NCBI GenBank assembly: GCA_023078685.1
Contig: JALGAS010000007.1
Coordinates: 3,534,001 to 3,598,000, forward strand
DNA length: 64,000 nt
Direction: 5' to 3'
From: Neopestalotiopsis rosae
Lineage: Eukaryota > Ascomycota > Sordariomycetes > Amphisphaeriales > Sporocadaceae
The notes beneath the pieces are model-generated. The model had not been told where the DNA came from and did no database searches. It worked only from the letters and a program-made list of their open reading frames with translations. The translations under genes and the position numbers were made by a program. This document shows positions 11,922 through 24,787 of this stretch, piece by piece (the first letter of the stretch is position 1; every line of letters begins with the position of its first letter).

Positions 11922-13220
11922 GGCTGGGCCTCCTCTCTTTCGAAATTGCCCTGAAATCGCCAACAAGATTGAGCAGTAGTAGTCTGCAAAGTAATGACTG
12001 TGACGTTGAAACGGGATATCGGCCGAATGTTTTTCTTGATGAGAGTAAATAGCACACATTTAAATACCACAACACACGTTTACTTGACCTTCTTGTCCAG
12101 TACAGTGGAACCATTATTATTGCGCTCCTGGATTGTATTGTCGGGCATGTATGTATCACGTATCCATCGAGTGAAGGTATTCGCGTGAAGCGGCCTTGAT
12201 TCGGCAGCTTGGCAAGGCGGATGGAAAGGATGCTTTGTCCCTTGAGTACATACTTACTGATGCACTGGAAGGAAGTAGAGACTAGAGTCACAGCCTGGAG
12301 AATTCATGGTCTAGAAGGCTTTGTTCTGATCCGAGATCTTTGACGTGATTTTGAAAGGCATTGAGAAATAAAGTATCCAAACACTATGCTTTGGATGGCA
12401 TTTTCTGTCGGTTGCGCAGTGTCTTGGTAGTCACCTAGTCTAGGTGTTGGAAAAGTGTCCCTCAGCAAGCAGGATGATTTCTACTCTCAGATTTGTTACC
12501 CCGGATTTACAGATTCGATTTCAAGATGCGTGGAGACTGACAAGTCGTATGGCGCAGAACCTAAAAGGTCCAGGCACCGTGCAAGACCGGCGGAGAATTG
12601 ACCAGGGGATCTCCAGTTTCTGAACAGTGGTACCAGCGTGGTCATACGGCGCCTGTAAGTGAAGATCGAGGTGAGCATTGGCTAGCGCGAGGTTGAGGCA
12701 GGTACCTAGAGAGCTTTTACCGGTAGTAAAAGTACAACAGCCCCCCTTGTCCACTGGCTTGAAATCACTCGTTGAGCCGCACTCAAGTTTCCGCAATGGA
12801 AACCACCCCCACTCAAACCACCAACTTCACCTCAGTCAGCGACCCCGGCGAAGCGCATAGTCGGCACCGCGATATTTTCGACATTCATCTTCCAGCCCAT
12901 CGGATCAATCGATAAAATCACCGTCCTGCCCAACGTTTGTTGACGCGACATTGAGGTCGCCGTCTCTGGGCACGAGATCGACGCCCTCCCGAAGCGCTTC
13001 TTCTTCTCCCAAAAGCCCGTGCGCCTTGTCCTTTGTGACCCACCCAAAGACCATCGTCATCCTCTCGGACGCGACGAGCAGCAGCAGCATTTCAATGGTC
13101 GAGGCGCCCAATACCTTGTGCTAACTCGAGGATCGGTCTGCTTTCGTTAGGAGTGCTATTTATCCCATAAAGTCTTTTTCTGGAGGCGTGGCTTGTCTGC
13201 CTCGCGATTAGGTTGCCATC
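11922..13220. other. Intergenic / Spt20 5' region
   Basis: No recognisable gene. The 3' part (about 12780-13150) is GC-richer and looks partly coding. An ATG at 12796 starts a 39-codon frame. Another plus frame (12776-13150) is open except for one TGA at 12941. Both may simply be 5' leader sequence of the Spt20 gene. The 3' flank of the Pex22-like gene occupies the left end. Confidence 0.35.
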
Positions 13221-14893
13221 ATGGCCCCCGTCGCGACAAGCACCCCGATCCCCGTGCCCAACCACACCCTCAACACCGCCAGCAAGATCAAGCGACCACC
13301 TCCGCCTGGCATCCAAACCAATGGCGCTGCCGCCTCGTCGCGCTCATCGCCGTCCATGTCACCGTCCATGTCGGCAAAGCGGACTCCGACAGGTGGTAAC
13401 AAGGCCCAGCCCACCCCTACTTCGGCATCGGCAAATGGCGCCCCTCGAAGTGCATCCATTCGACAACGCCGCGAGCAATCAATACAAGCCGGTCCTGCGG
13501 GACAAAGGAACGGAAAGCTGAATGCATTGCGCTCGGCAAGTCTTGCGGCTGATGGTCTTCAGGGCCAATCACTGGAACCCCGGCCGGAGGGTATGAATAG
13601 AAACCGTGATTATGCAGCACGCAGCTAACACCCATTGCAGTCATCACCAGTCAATACATTCTTAAAAAGTACGAAGGCAGCCCGCCGTCACTAGTCGTTC
13701 ATCTTCATCCAACCCATTTTCGCTTCGATCAGCAGGATGGAATTTTCCCTTACAAGTCGCCCATGCGGGTACTCCTCGAACACTTCCGCTCGAAAACCAT
13801 TCCACACGACTTACTAGGTCATTTCAATGAGCATGGTGTGGTGTTTTACGATGGCTGTTTGATTGTTGAGATACATGATCACAAGTCGCCGGCAGAGTCA
13901 AAGGATGTGGCACGGCCAACTTCAGCTTCCAGCAAGGACGTGCCATTCTCGATACACAACTACACGCCATACATTACGCCATCGCCTCATGTTCCTTATC
14001 CTAAAGAGAATACTGATCCACCGCAGGCCTCGGCCGCGCCCGATAATGTCAAGGCGTCTGACGATGGCGCGAATAAGGAAAACATGCCGGCTCCTGCAGT
14101 TCCCGATGCACAAAAGAGCAAAGGCCCAATCAAGCCCAAGAAGGTTACGATTGTTCTTCACCCGACTGCTCAGAGTCTGCATACCGACCTGATGCTCAAA
14201 GCAACGACACCACAGGGAGCTGGTGATGGAAATGTGCCGCCAACACCCATTGCAGCTGTGCCGCCTACTCCAACGGCAGCCTCCATGCCGCCTCCCGCCA
14301 AGAGGCAGAAGAGGGAGCGCATGGAGTTAGATGGGAAGAACATTCATGCCGCCGAGAGTCAGATTCTCTTGGCTACAGCTGAGCCTCTACACCTTGAACC
14401 GACAAAGAATCCCCAAGAGCTCATCCAACTTCTCGATTCAATGGCAGATGAGAAGCATTCCGAGGAACCACCAAAGCCAAAGACACGGAAGCGGACAGTG
14501 GCAGAACGTGCCGCCGATGAAGCAGCCGAAGCAGACCATGAAAGGTTCATGCTCACGTTTGATGAACGCCTGTCATCGAATGCTGGCGGTGCTCAAGGTA
14601 GCGCTGATGGCGCCACCGCCTCTGGTCAATCTGTCCCAGCCGATGTTCGTTTCGAGAGATTCAAGGTTATTGAGGAGATCAAGCGTGAACATGCCGAGAA
14701 GAAGGAGCAAGAAAAGGCCCGCCAAGCAGAACAGGAGCGCAAATTGGCCCTCCAGAAACAAGAGCAGCAGGCTCAGCAAGCCCAAGCCCAACTTGTGGCT
14801 AGCCGCCAGCAAGAAGCTGCCGCTGAGAAAGCTCGTAAAGAAGAAGCTGAACGCCAGCAACGAGCTCGCCAACAACAGCAGCAGCAGCAACAA

Positions 14894-14928
<35 letters not shown>

Positions 14929-16342
14929 ACAACAACAGCAGCAGCAACAGCAGCAGCAACAGCAGCAGCAGCAGCAGCAGCAAGAAGCACAACGTCGTGC
15001 TGCTCTGGCACAGTCGCAGGCCCAGGCCCAGGCTCAAGCAGCCGCACAAGCCCAACAAGCCCAGGTCACTGCGGCACAGTCACCACCTGCTATGCAACAT
15101 CAACTATCCCAGGCTTCTCACGGCCATCCTACCCCGGGTCCCATGCCAAACAACGTGCCACAACACCGCTTTCCCCAGGGCGTATCTCAGCCAACGGCCT
15201 CATCTCCCGTCGTTCGTCAGAATACACCTATGAACATGTCGTCACCCATGGTACCGGCCGGCAATGTTCCTATGCAGCACTCCAACTCAGGAATGGGTGG
15301 AAGTCCCGCTCGACCTTCGTCCGTTGTGCAGAACCATCCCATGTCAGCGCCCATGGCGGTCACCATGTCTGCTAGAAACAGTCAACAAAGCCACCCTGCT
15401 GGCACACCCAGAATTCCGAGTGCCACTCCACAAATGCCTCATGGAACTCCCATCAACCGCCCCATGCAGACGCCTCGCATCCCTCAAGCTAGTTCGCCGA
15501 CTGTCATGATGGGCCAGACGCCAAACATGCCAATGGTCGGACAACAGCCGACGCCTGGGGCAATGCTCTTGGGAAACCAAAATCATATGCAAAATCCCAA
15601 CTTTGCTGCGGCCCGTATCATGGAACAACAACAGCGGCAGCGCATCTATCAGGAGCAGCAGCGGCAGTTGATGGCCTTGCAACAAGCTGCCATGATGCAA
15701 GGACAGACGCCACAACAGATGATGCAATTGCAAGCCCAGCAGCGGTTTCTCGCCCAGCAAATGGCGCAGAATGGAAACAATGCTCAGTTCGCGAACGGCA
15801 ACCCCAACATGGGCAATGTCCAGATGAACCAAATGCAAATGCAAATGCTGCAACAGCAGCAGCAACAGCAACAAATGCAAAATCAAATGGGCAATCCAAA
15901 CATGGCGAACAGTAATGGCATGAACATGGGCGGAGCGAATCCTTCTCAACTATCGCAGTTAAATCCTAACCAGATTGCGGCATTGCAAGCACAGATTCAG
16001 CAGCAACAGCAGCAGCAGCGGGCCGGGCAACAGCAGCAGCATAATGTGCAGGGAGCAGCCCAACAACAACAAATGGCGCAAGCAATGAGAAACCAGAACT
16101 TGCAAACCGCCGTACAAAACAGACAACGGGCTATATATCAACAAAATATTGGCCAGCTGGTTGCCAAATACGGCAACATGCAAAGTATACCTCCCGACGT
16201 CCACTCGTCATTCCAAGGCAATTGCCAACAAAGGGCCTATCTGCAAGTCCAAGAGATGCTGCGACAGCAACAGCAGCAGCGACAGCAGGCAATGTTGCAA
16301 CAAAGCATGCAAAATGGCATGAATGGAGGTATGAGCATGTAG
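13221..16342 (+). CDS. SPT20: SAGA complex subunit Spt20 homologue
   Basis: Two exons (13221-13590 and 13641-16342) with a 50 bp intron encode 1023 residues. The Spt20 domain follows the splice junction at residue 124 (ITSQYILKKYEGSPPSLVVH, then HPTHFRFDQQDGIFPYKSPM, then LLEHFRSKTIPHDLL, then FYDGCLIVEIHDH). Low-complexity sequence follows: Pro/Ala-rich parts, a charged coiled-coil-like stretch, a pure run of 38 glutamines (14870-14983) and a Gln/Met/Asn-rich C terminus. Spt20 is a structural subunit needed for integrity of the SAGA histone acetyltransferase coactivator in the nucleus. The length is typical of filamentous fungi and much greater than yeast Spt20. The tail also resembles other Gln-rich coactivators, but the N-terminal domain decides the call. 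Confidence 0.88.
14870..14983 (+). repeat. CAG/CAA tract coding 38 glutamines
   Basis: A triplet tract inside Spt20, written with a mixture of CAG and CAA. The opposite strand gives long leucine and alanine/valine frames that are only mirrors of this repeat. The mixed codons should slow slippage compared with pure CAG. Confidence 0.95.
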
Positions 16343-17846
16343 GAAGCGCCCAGCCCTGTTCTGGTTCAGCAGTTGAGAGAAGAAGAAGAAGAAGAAGAAG
16401 AGCACGAGAAGGAAGACGTGCAAACGAAGAACAGTGTAGAGTGACATTACGACGACCTTCACCATCCGGACACTGATAAATGGACACGCGCACTCGAGCC
16501 TTCTCAAAGGTCACTGCCCTAGATGCACGCCAAGCGCCACCATTCCCAACCACCGATACATTTATCATGCTTGAGCGACTGGGCAAATTTTCACACTTAA
16601 AAACATTATGGAGTTTTGGTTACATGGAGTGTACGAATACTGTCTCATTGGGCAGGCTCGGGACACATGGGAATGCTTCGTGCTTCCTTCTATGGGTGTT
16701 CTTTTTGGTCACAATGTTTTCAAGGGTTTCCGGCTCGCTATACCCCAAGACTATATGGTTTAGTTTATTTTTTACCCGTTTGATTTTCTCTCAACGCAGG
16801 GTTGTTGCCGACAAGCATCAGAGTTGGGAGTTCAGGCATATGCGAAAATTCGTTTCGCTGTACGTATTCTTGTTGGACCTGAAGAAACACGACGTGTGGT
16901 AGGCAAAAATGTCTGTATAACACTCATGCACAATTGTAAAAATGGCAGATTCCAGATAATGGATATTATAAATCATGCTTGAATTTTGTTCACTCTGCTT
17001 GGGAAGGATTTGACCAAACCACCACATGATGTTTTTAGTATTTCTGCCACAGCAAGTCCTCTTTGTAGATGGCACTGTCCCTTTACATGCTGTGCTCATT
17101 AGCACGGATCTATGTCAAGTATACGCAGATTCGAGAAATGAAAAATGTATTAGAATTATTGTATTTTTACTGGTTAGCCAAGATTATCTATCTTTATACA
17201 AAGTAGTTATCGAGCATTTCGGCGTTGCTATAGGATGCTGACAAACTTGAAAGGGTGCATTGGCAATGCTACTCATGAACTGAGGCTAATCGCAATGACG
17301 ACAGAAGCCGCTGGATGAAATATCAGGTGCGGGCGACCTAGGCAACTCCCCACGCTGCAAGTTGGCGGGCTCACCAGGACCCAGCCGCTAAAGAAGTCTG
17401 GTGTTAGGCCAGGTCACGTAGACCAGGTCCCAAGAAGACAGCACTGGAGCCTGTCGCCTTGTAACATGACCCCAAGGTACCTGATAGGCCAGCGCCCACC
17501 TACCTAGAACCTACCCTGCCTCACCCTTGTGTAGCACATGAGCTATGACTTGCCGTCTTGAATTCCCAACCGTTCTCTTTGCAACTATTTCAACTTTTAC
17601 TGCTTATTGTCAGCTACAAAACAAGGCCCTGCACCCTTGTATCTCGTGTTATTCCTCCGACTCCTACTCTTGCTTGGCTGGCCACTCCGAACCTTCCGTT
17701 TCGAATCGCCTCCAGCACCGCACCTGATCGTGTATGAAGCTACAGCGGACAGCTTGCAGTAATCGTCGACGCGGCGCTTGTTGCGAATAAATCATTCGAC
17801 TCGACACACTCATCAGCTCCCGGTCTGTCTGGCAACTGCTTGAATC
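16343..17846. other. Intergenic
   Basis: Spt20 3' flank and Atg27 promoter. A short agaaga repeat lies at about 16378-16401. Short frames exist on both strands, but none has motifs or splice structure suggesting a gene. Confidence 0.45.
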
Positions 17847-18972
17847 ATGAAGATTTCCCAGATACCCTCAGCAGTGGCCCTGCTGGCCTCTCCGACGGCA
17901 GGACTGCTCCTCAGCTGCGACAATATTGTGGCATCATCACGCAAATACGACTTCTCCAAACTTGGCGGACCGCATTCAGTGACCGTGAGCCATCAAGTTG
18001 GTCCCAACTTTCACAATACCACATTCACTACAGATATCTGCTACAACTTGAAACGCAAGTCCGATGTAGCCAAGGACGAGCAATGCCCACACAGCACGCG
18101 CATTTGTGCCATTGAGCGCATCGTCGGCCAACACGGTGACACAAAGTTTGACGATTTCAACGAGGCCTGGCCTATTGCCGGCAATCTCCAGCAATACGGC
18201 GGATATCCGCTCGATAATGAGGCCATCTACTTGCCCACAAGCGATTCGAACTCGGACGCCGAGAAGGATGGGGTTAGACTGATTGTAAAAGGCGGCTGGC
18301 ATGAGATGAATGGGCAAAAGAGGCAGCAGCGGGCCATAATTGAATTTATATGCGATGCGGACCTCGAAGGCACCGAGGGTGAGTGGAAACCCGAGGACGA
18401 ATATGTCCCGGGCGACGACGACAAGGAAGAAAGAAGTTTGACCGATGCCTTGTTGTACGAGGCCGCCGAGGATGGCGGGGACAAGAGTGAGAAGCCGGTA
18501 CAACTCGGATACAACAATGGGACGCAAGCTCTCATCTTCAACTCATACGGCCCCTTGGACAGCGATACGAATATCGATGTGTTGCGACTGACATGGAATA
18601 CGAAATATGCTTGCCAAAAGCGTGATGGCAATGGGGGAGACGAGCCCGCTGGAGACCAGCCAAGCAGCCATTGGGGATTCTTTACATGGATCGTGATTCT
18701 GTGAGTGCCCATCGAGTTTTCAAATCTTGCCTGTCCCTGGCCTTCAAACATGGGCACGGCTAACTTTAATGCGCAGTGTCTTTCTCGGTACAGCCGCCTA
18801 CCTAATCTTTGGCTCGTGGCTCAACTACAACCGCTATGGAGCCCGTGGCTGGGATCTTTTACCTCACGGCGACACGATTCGTGATATCCCATACCTCATG
18901 AAGGACTGGACCAGGAGAGTGCTCAGTACAGTACAAGGAAGTGGTAGCCGTGGTGGATACGCGGCTGTTTAA
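17847..18972 (+). CDS. ATG27: Autophagy protein Atg27, type I membrane protein
   Basis: Two exons (17847-18700 and 18777-18972) with a 76 bp intron (gtgagt donor, gctaact branch) encode 349 residues. There is an N-terminal signal peptide (about residues 1-21), then a luminal domain with paired cysteines (LLSCDN, DICYNL, QCPHSTRIC, IEFICDAD, KYACQKR), as in mannose-6-phosphate-receptor-like Atg27 domains. One membrane segment spans about 275-298 (FFTWIVILVFLGTAAYLIFG); the intron falls inside it. The cytosolic tail is short. It contains WDLLPHGDTIRDIPYL, typical of fungal Atg27. Atg27 cycles between Golgi, endosomes and forming autophagosomes and helps Atg9 trafficking. The acidic insertion at about 180-215 looks disordered. 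Confidence 0.85.
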
Positions 18973-19862
18973 GAGATGACAAACGGCCAGAAAAAATCAT
19001 GATTGGTATTGGGGGCTTGGGTTACTGGATGTTGGCCGCATATGTGCCCTCACCGTGGCGTTGTCTTGTTTTTGTGTAAAGGTAGATATCACATGTTCTG
19101 GTTTCTTTTACCTAACGCCAAGTTTTTTTTAAGCAATGACTTTGCCTGGAAACGAATAACGTAAAACGATACTGAACGAGGAGAACCATGTTCCTCCCGT
19201 TACTGTACAAATTCTCAGCTTTGCAATGTAAAAGTCCATATTGCAACCAAATGTCAAGTCTCCATCTTGGCAGAGACAAAGTAGAAAGATCCGTCCAGAG
19301 ATTTACCTCGCCAATGTGAAGAAGCGACAAGGGTCAATGTCACGAGCCTCCCTCTTTGCAGCGTCACCCGTTATTACGGTTGCGGTTTGGTGATCCGAGG
19401 CACTATAGTTGCAAAGACCTCCCACACCTCTTTTGATCCTAGACTTTGCCATTCATCATCTTCCATTCTTGGTCACCCACGGCACAGTTTCTTGAATAAT
19501 GGAGTCAGCCAAATATACTCTATTCCAATCGTACGGGAGCCACATACCCATTTTCATATTCGGCAAAGGCGATTCATTCGCAACCACAATCATGATATCT
19601 TTTCCTGCTTTCCGGGCTTCCAGGTCCATGTTATTGCTGCCAGGTTTCTCCGCCATCTAAATCTAATGGACAGACGAAATGTTTGGTGCGCAGGTCAGAG
19701 CCGTGCAAATACCACGACAACGAAGTTCCAAAGGGCTGCGGGACGCTCCCCAATCGAGGTGATCGGCAATAGCAACCAATTTGTCTATTCGTTTGTATCC
19801 TTTTTAACATCTCCATCGGCTGTTGCGCTCCTGGGAGCCTACCCATCAATGTTGAACTCGGT
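18973..19862. other. Convergent 3' flanks
   Basis: Space between the stop of Atg27 (+) and the stop of the Clr5 gene (-). The open frames seen here lack motifs. No gene is supported. Confidence 0.45.
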
Positions 19863-21562
19863 TTACTTGATTTCAAGCTCAGATACTCCTTCAGTAAGTC
19901 TTTCCAAGTTTACTCCAAAGTTTGAAAAGACCTTGTCGGCGGCTTCTGTATCGCCAATTTCCCGGAGATATGTCTCGTAGTCGTTGCAAGCGTCCACCGT
20001 CCAGTCATTGTCGGCTCCAAAGGTCTTGAGACAGAAATTGATTCGTCTGTCAGACGCATCTCGGATGAGCTGTTCTTCTCCCTCGTAACGGCAAATGAGG
20101 AACAATGTATCATAAGCGCCGGCCATGGTCCGGGCACGATCATTTCCCGAGGCCAGCAAATCTTCAACAACCTGTCGAGCCTCCTTGTAGCGGCCGCCCA
20201 TCATCAGTACCTGCGCCGTGGCCATGGATATGCGTCCATTATCGGCACTTCGAGGTAGCGCGAGAAGTTTGGCCTGGGCCACGTCAATGTCAATCAGGCC
20301 CGTCACGGCCAAGTTTCGTATGGAAAATACTGCCATACTCTGCAGGACTTCATTCTCGGGAGGCAAGTATCTCGCAAACTCGGCAATTTGCGCATCAAAA
20401 ATGAGCCGCGCATTGTCTTGCATCTTTTCCAGCCCCATTTGATCCAGCGCGGCCATGATTTGATGAAGAGGGTGAAAGGGTCCCTGCAGGATTTTCGACA
20501 GGCGTGTGATGTACTTCATCAGCATGCTGACGACTTCTGGGTACCCAACCAGCAAGAACAGGGAGACGGTGGTATAGAGCATCAAGCGAGGATCCTGGGC
20601 CAGTATCATGTCCTTGTACTCGTCAAAGCAGAGCTGCAAGAGTTTAAAGCCCTGCTGCGTGTGGCCCCCGCTGAGGGCTCCCCTGGCGAGCGCCATCCTG
20701 TTGAACCAATCTACCACGCTGCGGTTCGTGTTCATCCAGCCGGGCGTCTCGAGCGCCCAGATGCCATTTTCAAAGGCACCCGCGCAGTATCTCTGGATGT
20801 GGAAATTACACTCTTCTGGGTAATACAAGTCGGCTGGAGGCGTAAGAGGGAACAGAAAGGAAATCTCGGGCTCCCCTGGTGGTGAAGGGGCTCGACATCC
20901 AATCCCCGTCGGCGGTGGTGTCAGACGTTGCAACACTCCCACAGCGCTTGGCCTCCTGACCCGCTGCTGTCCATACCGTGCTATGATAGGTGCGGGAGTA
21001 TTGTCCGACTGCTTTCGATACGGCCGAACTCGGCGGCCAGTTCCCTTCCGTATGCGAGACCCAACCGCTGCCACCGGGGCACCGCCTGGTCTTGCACCGG
21101 TAGCAGCAGCAGGACGTGTGCTCTGCTGCTGGCGGATGATCTCGTTCACCTCCTCATACCTATAGTTCTTTCGCAGGCCCCACTGCTTGAGCCGAGACTT
21201 GTACATCCTCTCTCTTCATTCGCAGCCGTTAGCTTCTAGAAGACTTGCAACGTTCTTTGGGGCTAGACATCTGCTAGCTACTGTTTCGGGAGCCACACAA
21301 GGCCTCATTTAGGAAGGTAGGCCCTGCCAAGCGGGTGACCCGAGGTGCAGAAAGCAAGCAAAAAAATCAGGGCCAAGAAAAAAAAAAGAACTCACGTTGC
21401 AAAGAACTTGTGGTCAGTCTCCATTGTTTGCATGATCTTCTTCAGCGTCATGTTTTGTCCCTCGTAGAGAGCTGTGATGGTAGCGCGGTGCGTTGCCCAG
21501 TCGTGAGGCGTCGCCCATGTGCCCCCTCCGGGCGGCGGCCTGCTGGAGCTGGAGTTGGCCAT
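19863..21562 (-). CDS. Clr5-domain protein
   Basis: Two exons (21562-21396 and 21213-19863) with a 182 bp intron (gtgagt donor; acceptor aatgaag; gctaac branch) encode 505 residues. The N-terminal Clr5 domain spans about 15-75 and runs across the junction (ATPHDWATHRATITALYEGQ, then LKKIMQTMETDHKFFAT, then ERMYKSRLKQWGLRKNYRYE). A basic Ala/Pro/Arg linker follows, then about 300 residues of helical, TPR-like repeat character (for example YLREIGDTEAADKVFSNFG near the end). The Clr5 domain is a fungal-only module named from a fission-yeast silencing factor and is thought to bind nucleic acid. Proteins combining Clr5 with a helical C terminus are common in Sordariomycetes and uncharacterised. 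Confidence 0.82.
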
Positions 21563-23896
21563 GATGGTTGTTGGTGGTGATGGTCCTGAATATAGCGGAT
21601 CACACGAGAAGAAGGGACTCGAGGCCCGCCTTGATAGGCGCCCAAGGGTTTGGGATCACTTGAAGAAGAACAAGAAGCAGAGAGATTTTGATTCGAGCCG
21701 GGGAAATATGGTCTTCACTTCCCCCATGAACCCAGTAACCCCAGTTGAGTCAGTCGGCTAGGGCAACAAGCGAGTAGAGCTGGAAGCCGTCGACGATCAA
21801 AGACAGGCTGTTATTAGTTGGGACCTCTCTTGAGCTGCGCATCTAGCCGACGATTGGGGGACTGAGGGGTGGAGGTCAGGCAAAGACGTCAAATCTCCCC
21901 TGCCAGCACACGATCACACGCCAGGGCGCTCTACACTTTTGCTACCTGCGTAGGCACTTAAGTAGATCAAGGACTTTTTGCTACACGTACGTACTAATGA
22001 ACCAGCACTTCACCATTGTATTATGCGTTTTGGCTACCTAGTACCTACAGGTCTATACATGTGCAGCAGACTTTGACCTTGTCCCTAACCGTTCTGCTAC
22101 GCGTGGGGAGGATTCGGCCCTGACGAACGAGCAGAGGGGGAGGAGGACATGGAGTGATGCTGGCGTTGGAGTACTACACTACGCCAAGGGGGAATGGGCA
22201 CCCCCACGGCCTTGAGACCCGAAAGGGGATTAGTGTCTGATAACCGCATCTGGGGCAACATGAGCAGACACGAGAGCCTGCGCCGACACGCGCGTAGATT
22301 CGAGATAACGATATGAATGCCTATTAGACGGCGAGTTTCCCTACACAATACGAAACATGCAAACATTTACTGTGTTTGTAATTGGTAATAAATGACAAGA
22401 GGTCAATCAAGTGATCTTTTTCGGCATGCTTGGGAAGCATGGAAAGAGTACAAAAGTAGAGCCATTAGTCTCTGCCAGCCTCGCGTGTCTTTTTTTGCTC
22501 GGGCAATTAGCTTTGTACTGGACCTAGATCGAAAGAAACAAAGACTCCCGATAGCGACGGACCTACCGGACCCTAGCACATGATCTTCCACCGTCCAGGC
22601 TCGAGGAGGATTCACTACCGAAGATCCCAGCAGCATGTGACCGCATTGACGATATCCCGTGGAGGTGTAAGCCAAACGGTTACCTAAAGAACTCTGAAGT
22701 GCAAATCAAGGGTGCACGGACGGGCCTGGCTTGGAGTGAGCTATAGAAGGACGCATTCGGGCTCGAATTGGTGGTATAAATCAGCCGGATATACCCCTGG
22801 GGCGGCGCTTCTAGAAAGCTCCGGTGCGTCAAGGGCAGAGACAAAGTATCATAAACGGCTGCATCGCCTTTCTTGGTGAATGATGCCTTTGCTCGGACGA
22901 ATCACCTCGTTCCACTTTGATCCTTAATGTGTCCCGACTGTAGTGCAATCTGCAGTCCTGCCTTGCTCGACCGTGCATTGATTTCAAAAGACATGTGTGG
23001 TCATTGTCAACATGCAGCGTTTCTGGAAGTTTCGAGTCAGGCGTGATTAGGCGGCAACATGTGCATTTCATTGTTTCCATCTGACGTATAGTATTATGCG
23101 TTTTTATCACGTAGAAAAGCGTGTCTCGGCCGCGAATTGGAAATTCTGTCGCACGAAGCCTACGAGTCTGGTGCGTTTGTCTGTTATAGTCGATTGGCCT
23201 CTGCAGCAGTACTACTGGCTCCGTTACAGAAAGCGTTAGCCCAGTCCACGCTCCGTGTAGTACCACCAAAAGCAATGAATGTCATGATTTTTTCTCATCT
23301 CCATTGGGCCATGGAAACTCAGCTGTCTTGAGTGGTAAGACAGGTGAAACCTATTTCAAGGCCAGCCATGTTTTCCAGACAGCATAAGCAAATATGCTCT
23401 TTAGTCTACTTCGTACACCATTGGCATTCACCATCCTCTCGTTGATGTCTGCCGCCACCCGGACGACATAGACCGCTTGCTAATTACGTATCGACGGGCG
23501 GATCTTCATTTGCAGCAGACCTCAACGGAGAAAGACACAAGGTCTGCACCCAAGGTTGCGTAGCTGTAATCTGCGTCTGACATGAAAAAGGCAAAGCCCT
23601 TTGAGGATGCTGCGCGGCTACACTTACTCGTGCCAGTAGTGAGGCTTTCCTATGAGACGCCGCCACCATATACTCGAGTATATATCGATTAACATGGTCA
23701 ATCTGTGACATGCTTCAAGTTCCACAAAGTCAATGTAATCTAGTCTCGTGTACCACGAAACTATCGAGCGTGACGGCTATGAATTGGGTGAAATGGTTAC
23801 TTAAATATGAACGCATTCGCATCATGCTCAGAAGTCTGTTGACATGCGATCCTGTAGACATTTCTCATCGACAAGAAGCTCTCCCTGACCTTGATA
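21563..23896. other. Intergenic
   Basis: About 2.3 kb between divergent genes. The short frames at 22.1-22.6 and 22.8-23.3 kb show no motifs and disagree between strands. The right end is the expansin-like promoter. Nothing else was identified. Confidence 0.4.
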
Positions 23897-24787
23897 ATGA
23901 TTGTCTATGCATCTTTGTCTCTGGCGGCGCTGCCGTTGGTGCTTGGCATTCCAGCTGCACCAATTTCACCACGTGCGGTGACAGGAACTTCCACCTTTTA
24001 TGGAGGGAACCTCAGTGGTGGGACGTGCTCCTTTACAACCATGGGCTCACTTCCTTCTGGTATCTATGGTACGGCATTCTCGGGGTCTTCCTGGAACAGT
24101 GCCGGCAATTGTGGAGCGTGTCTCGACGTGACAGGCCCAAACGGCAACACCATCAGAGTCATGGTAAGAGAGCTTTTGGCATCACTCATGCTTGTAATGC
24201 TGGAACTAAATCTAACACGCTGTGTACTAGGTGGTTGACGAATGCCCCGAGTGCGAGACTGGTCACCTTGACTTATTCCAGGATGCCTTTGCCAAGATTG
24301 GCGATATCAGTGCAGGCAAGATTGCAACGTCTTACACTCCCGTGGCCTGTGGTATCTCGTCCGCCTTTAAGCTCCACAACAAGAGTGGCACGAGTAAGAA
24401 TTGGTTCAGCATGCAGTAAGTATCCATGTTCTGCAGTCAACCTAGTTTTTACAACTCCTTTTGGATGAATCTGCTTCCGCGAAGCTTTCATCGCCTGCAA
24501 CCTATTTGCGCGCCTAGAATACCAATGAAGAGAGGAACGCTGACACATCTCGATCCATTAGAGTTGTGAACCATAATCAGCCGATTTCCAAGCTGGAGGT
24601 CTCGACCGATGGAGGCTCCACGTGGAAGAGTACGACTAGACGGGACTACAACTTCTTTGAGAACAGTAGCGGATTCGGCGCCGACTCGGTTGACATCAAA
24701 GTCACGAGCACCAATGGCAAGTCAGTTACTGTCAAAGGCGTCAGCGTTGCCAGTGACACGTCGGTGACGGCTAGTTCCAACTTTTGA
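23897..24787 (+). CDS. Secreted expansin-like protein
   Basis: Three exons: 23897-24163, 24231-24415 and 24562-24787. The introns are 67 and 146 bp, and the product has 225 residues. A signal peptide (MIVYASLSLAALPLVLGIP) leads into an RlpA-like double-psi beta-barrel with GTSTFYGGNLSGGTCSFTT, GNCGACLDVTGPNG and VVDECPECETGHLDL. The last motif, with its Asp, is the usual conserved part of the barrel. A beta-sandwich expansin second domain follows (NHNQPISKLEVSTDGGSTW, then SSGFGADSVDIKVTS). Such two-domain proteins loosen polysaccharide networks without hydrolysis and are secreted. The ATG at 23897 is the first in frame and gives a clean signal peptide. There is no cellulose-binding module, so it is closer to short expansin/loosenin-type proteins than to swollenin. 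Confidence 0.85.

Noticed and set aside
12941..12943. In-frame TGA considered as selenocysteine
   Set aside because: Ascomycetes generally lack selenocysteine insertion, and no conserved protein or SECIS-like element was seen.
14573..15058. Long leucine-rich and Ala/Val-rich frames opposite Spt20
   Set aside because: They are mirror readings of the CAG/CAA glutamine tract and lack any other support.
23710..24468. 252-codon frame overlapping the expansin-like gene
   Set aside because: It runs in another frame through exons and introns of a gene with clear domains, so it is a shadow.
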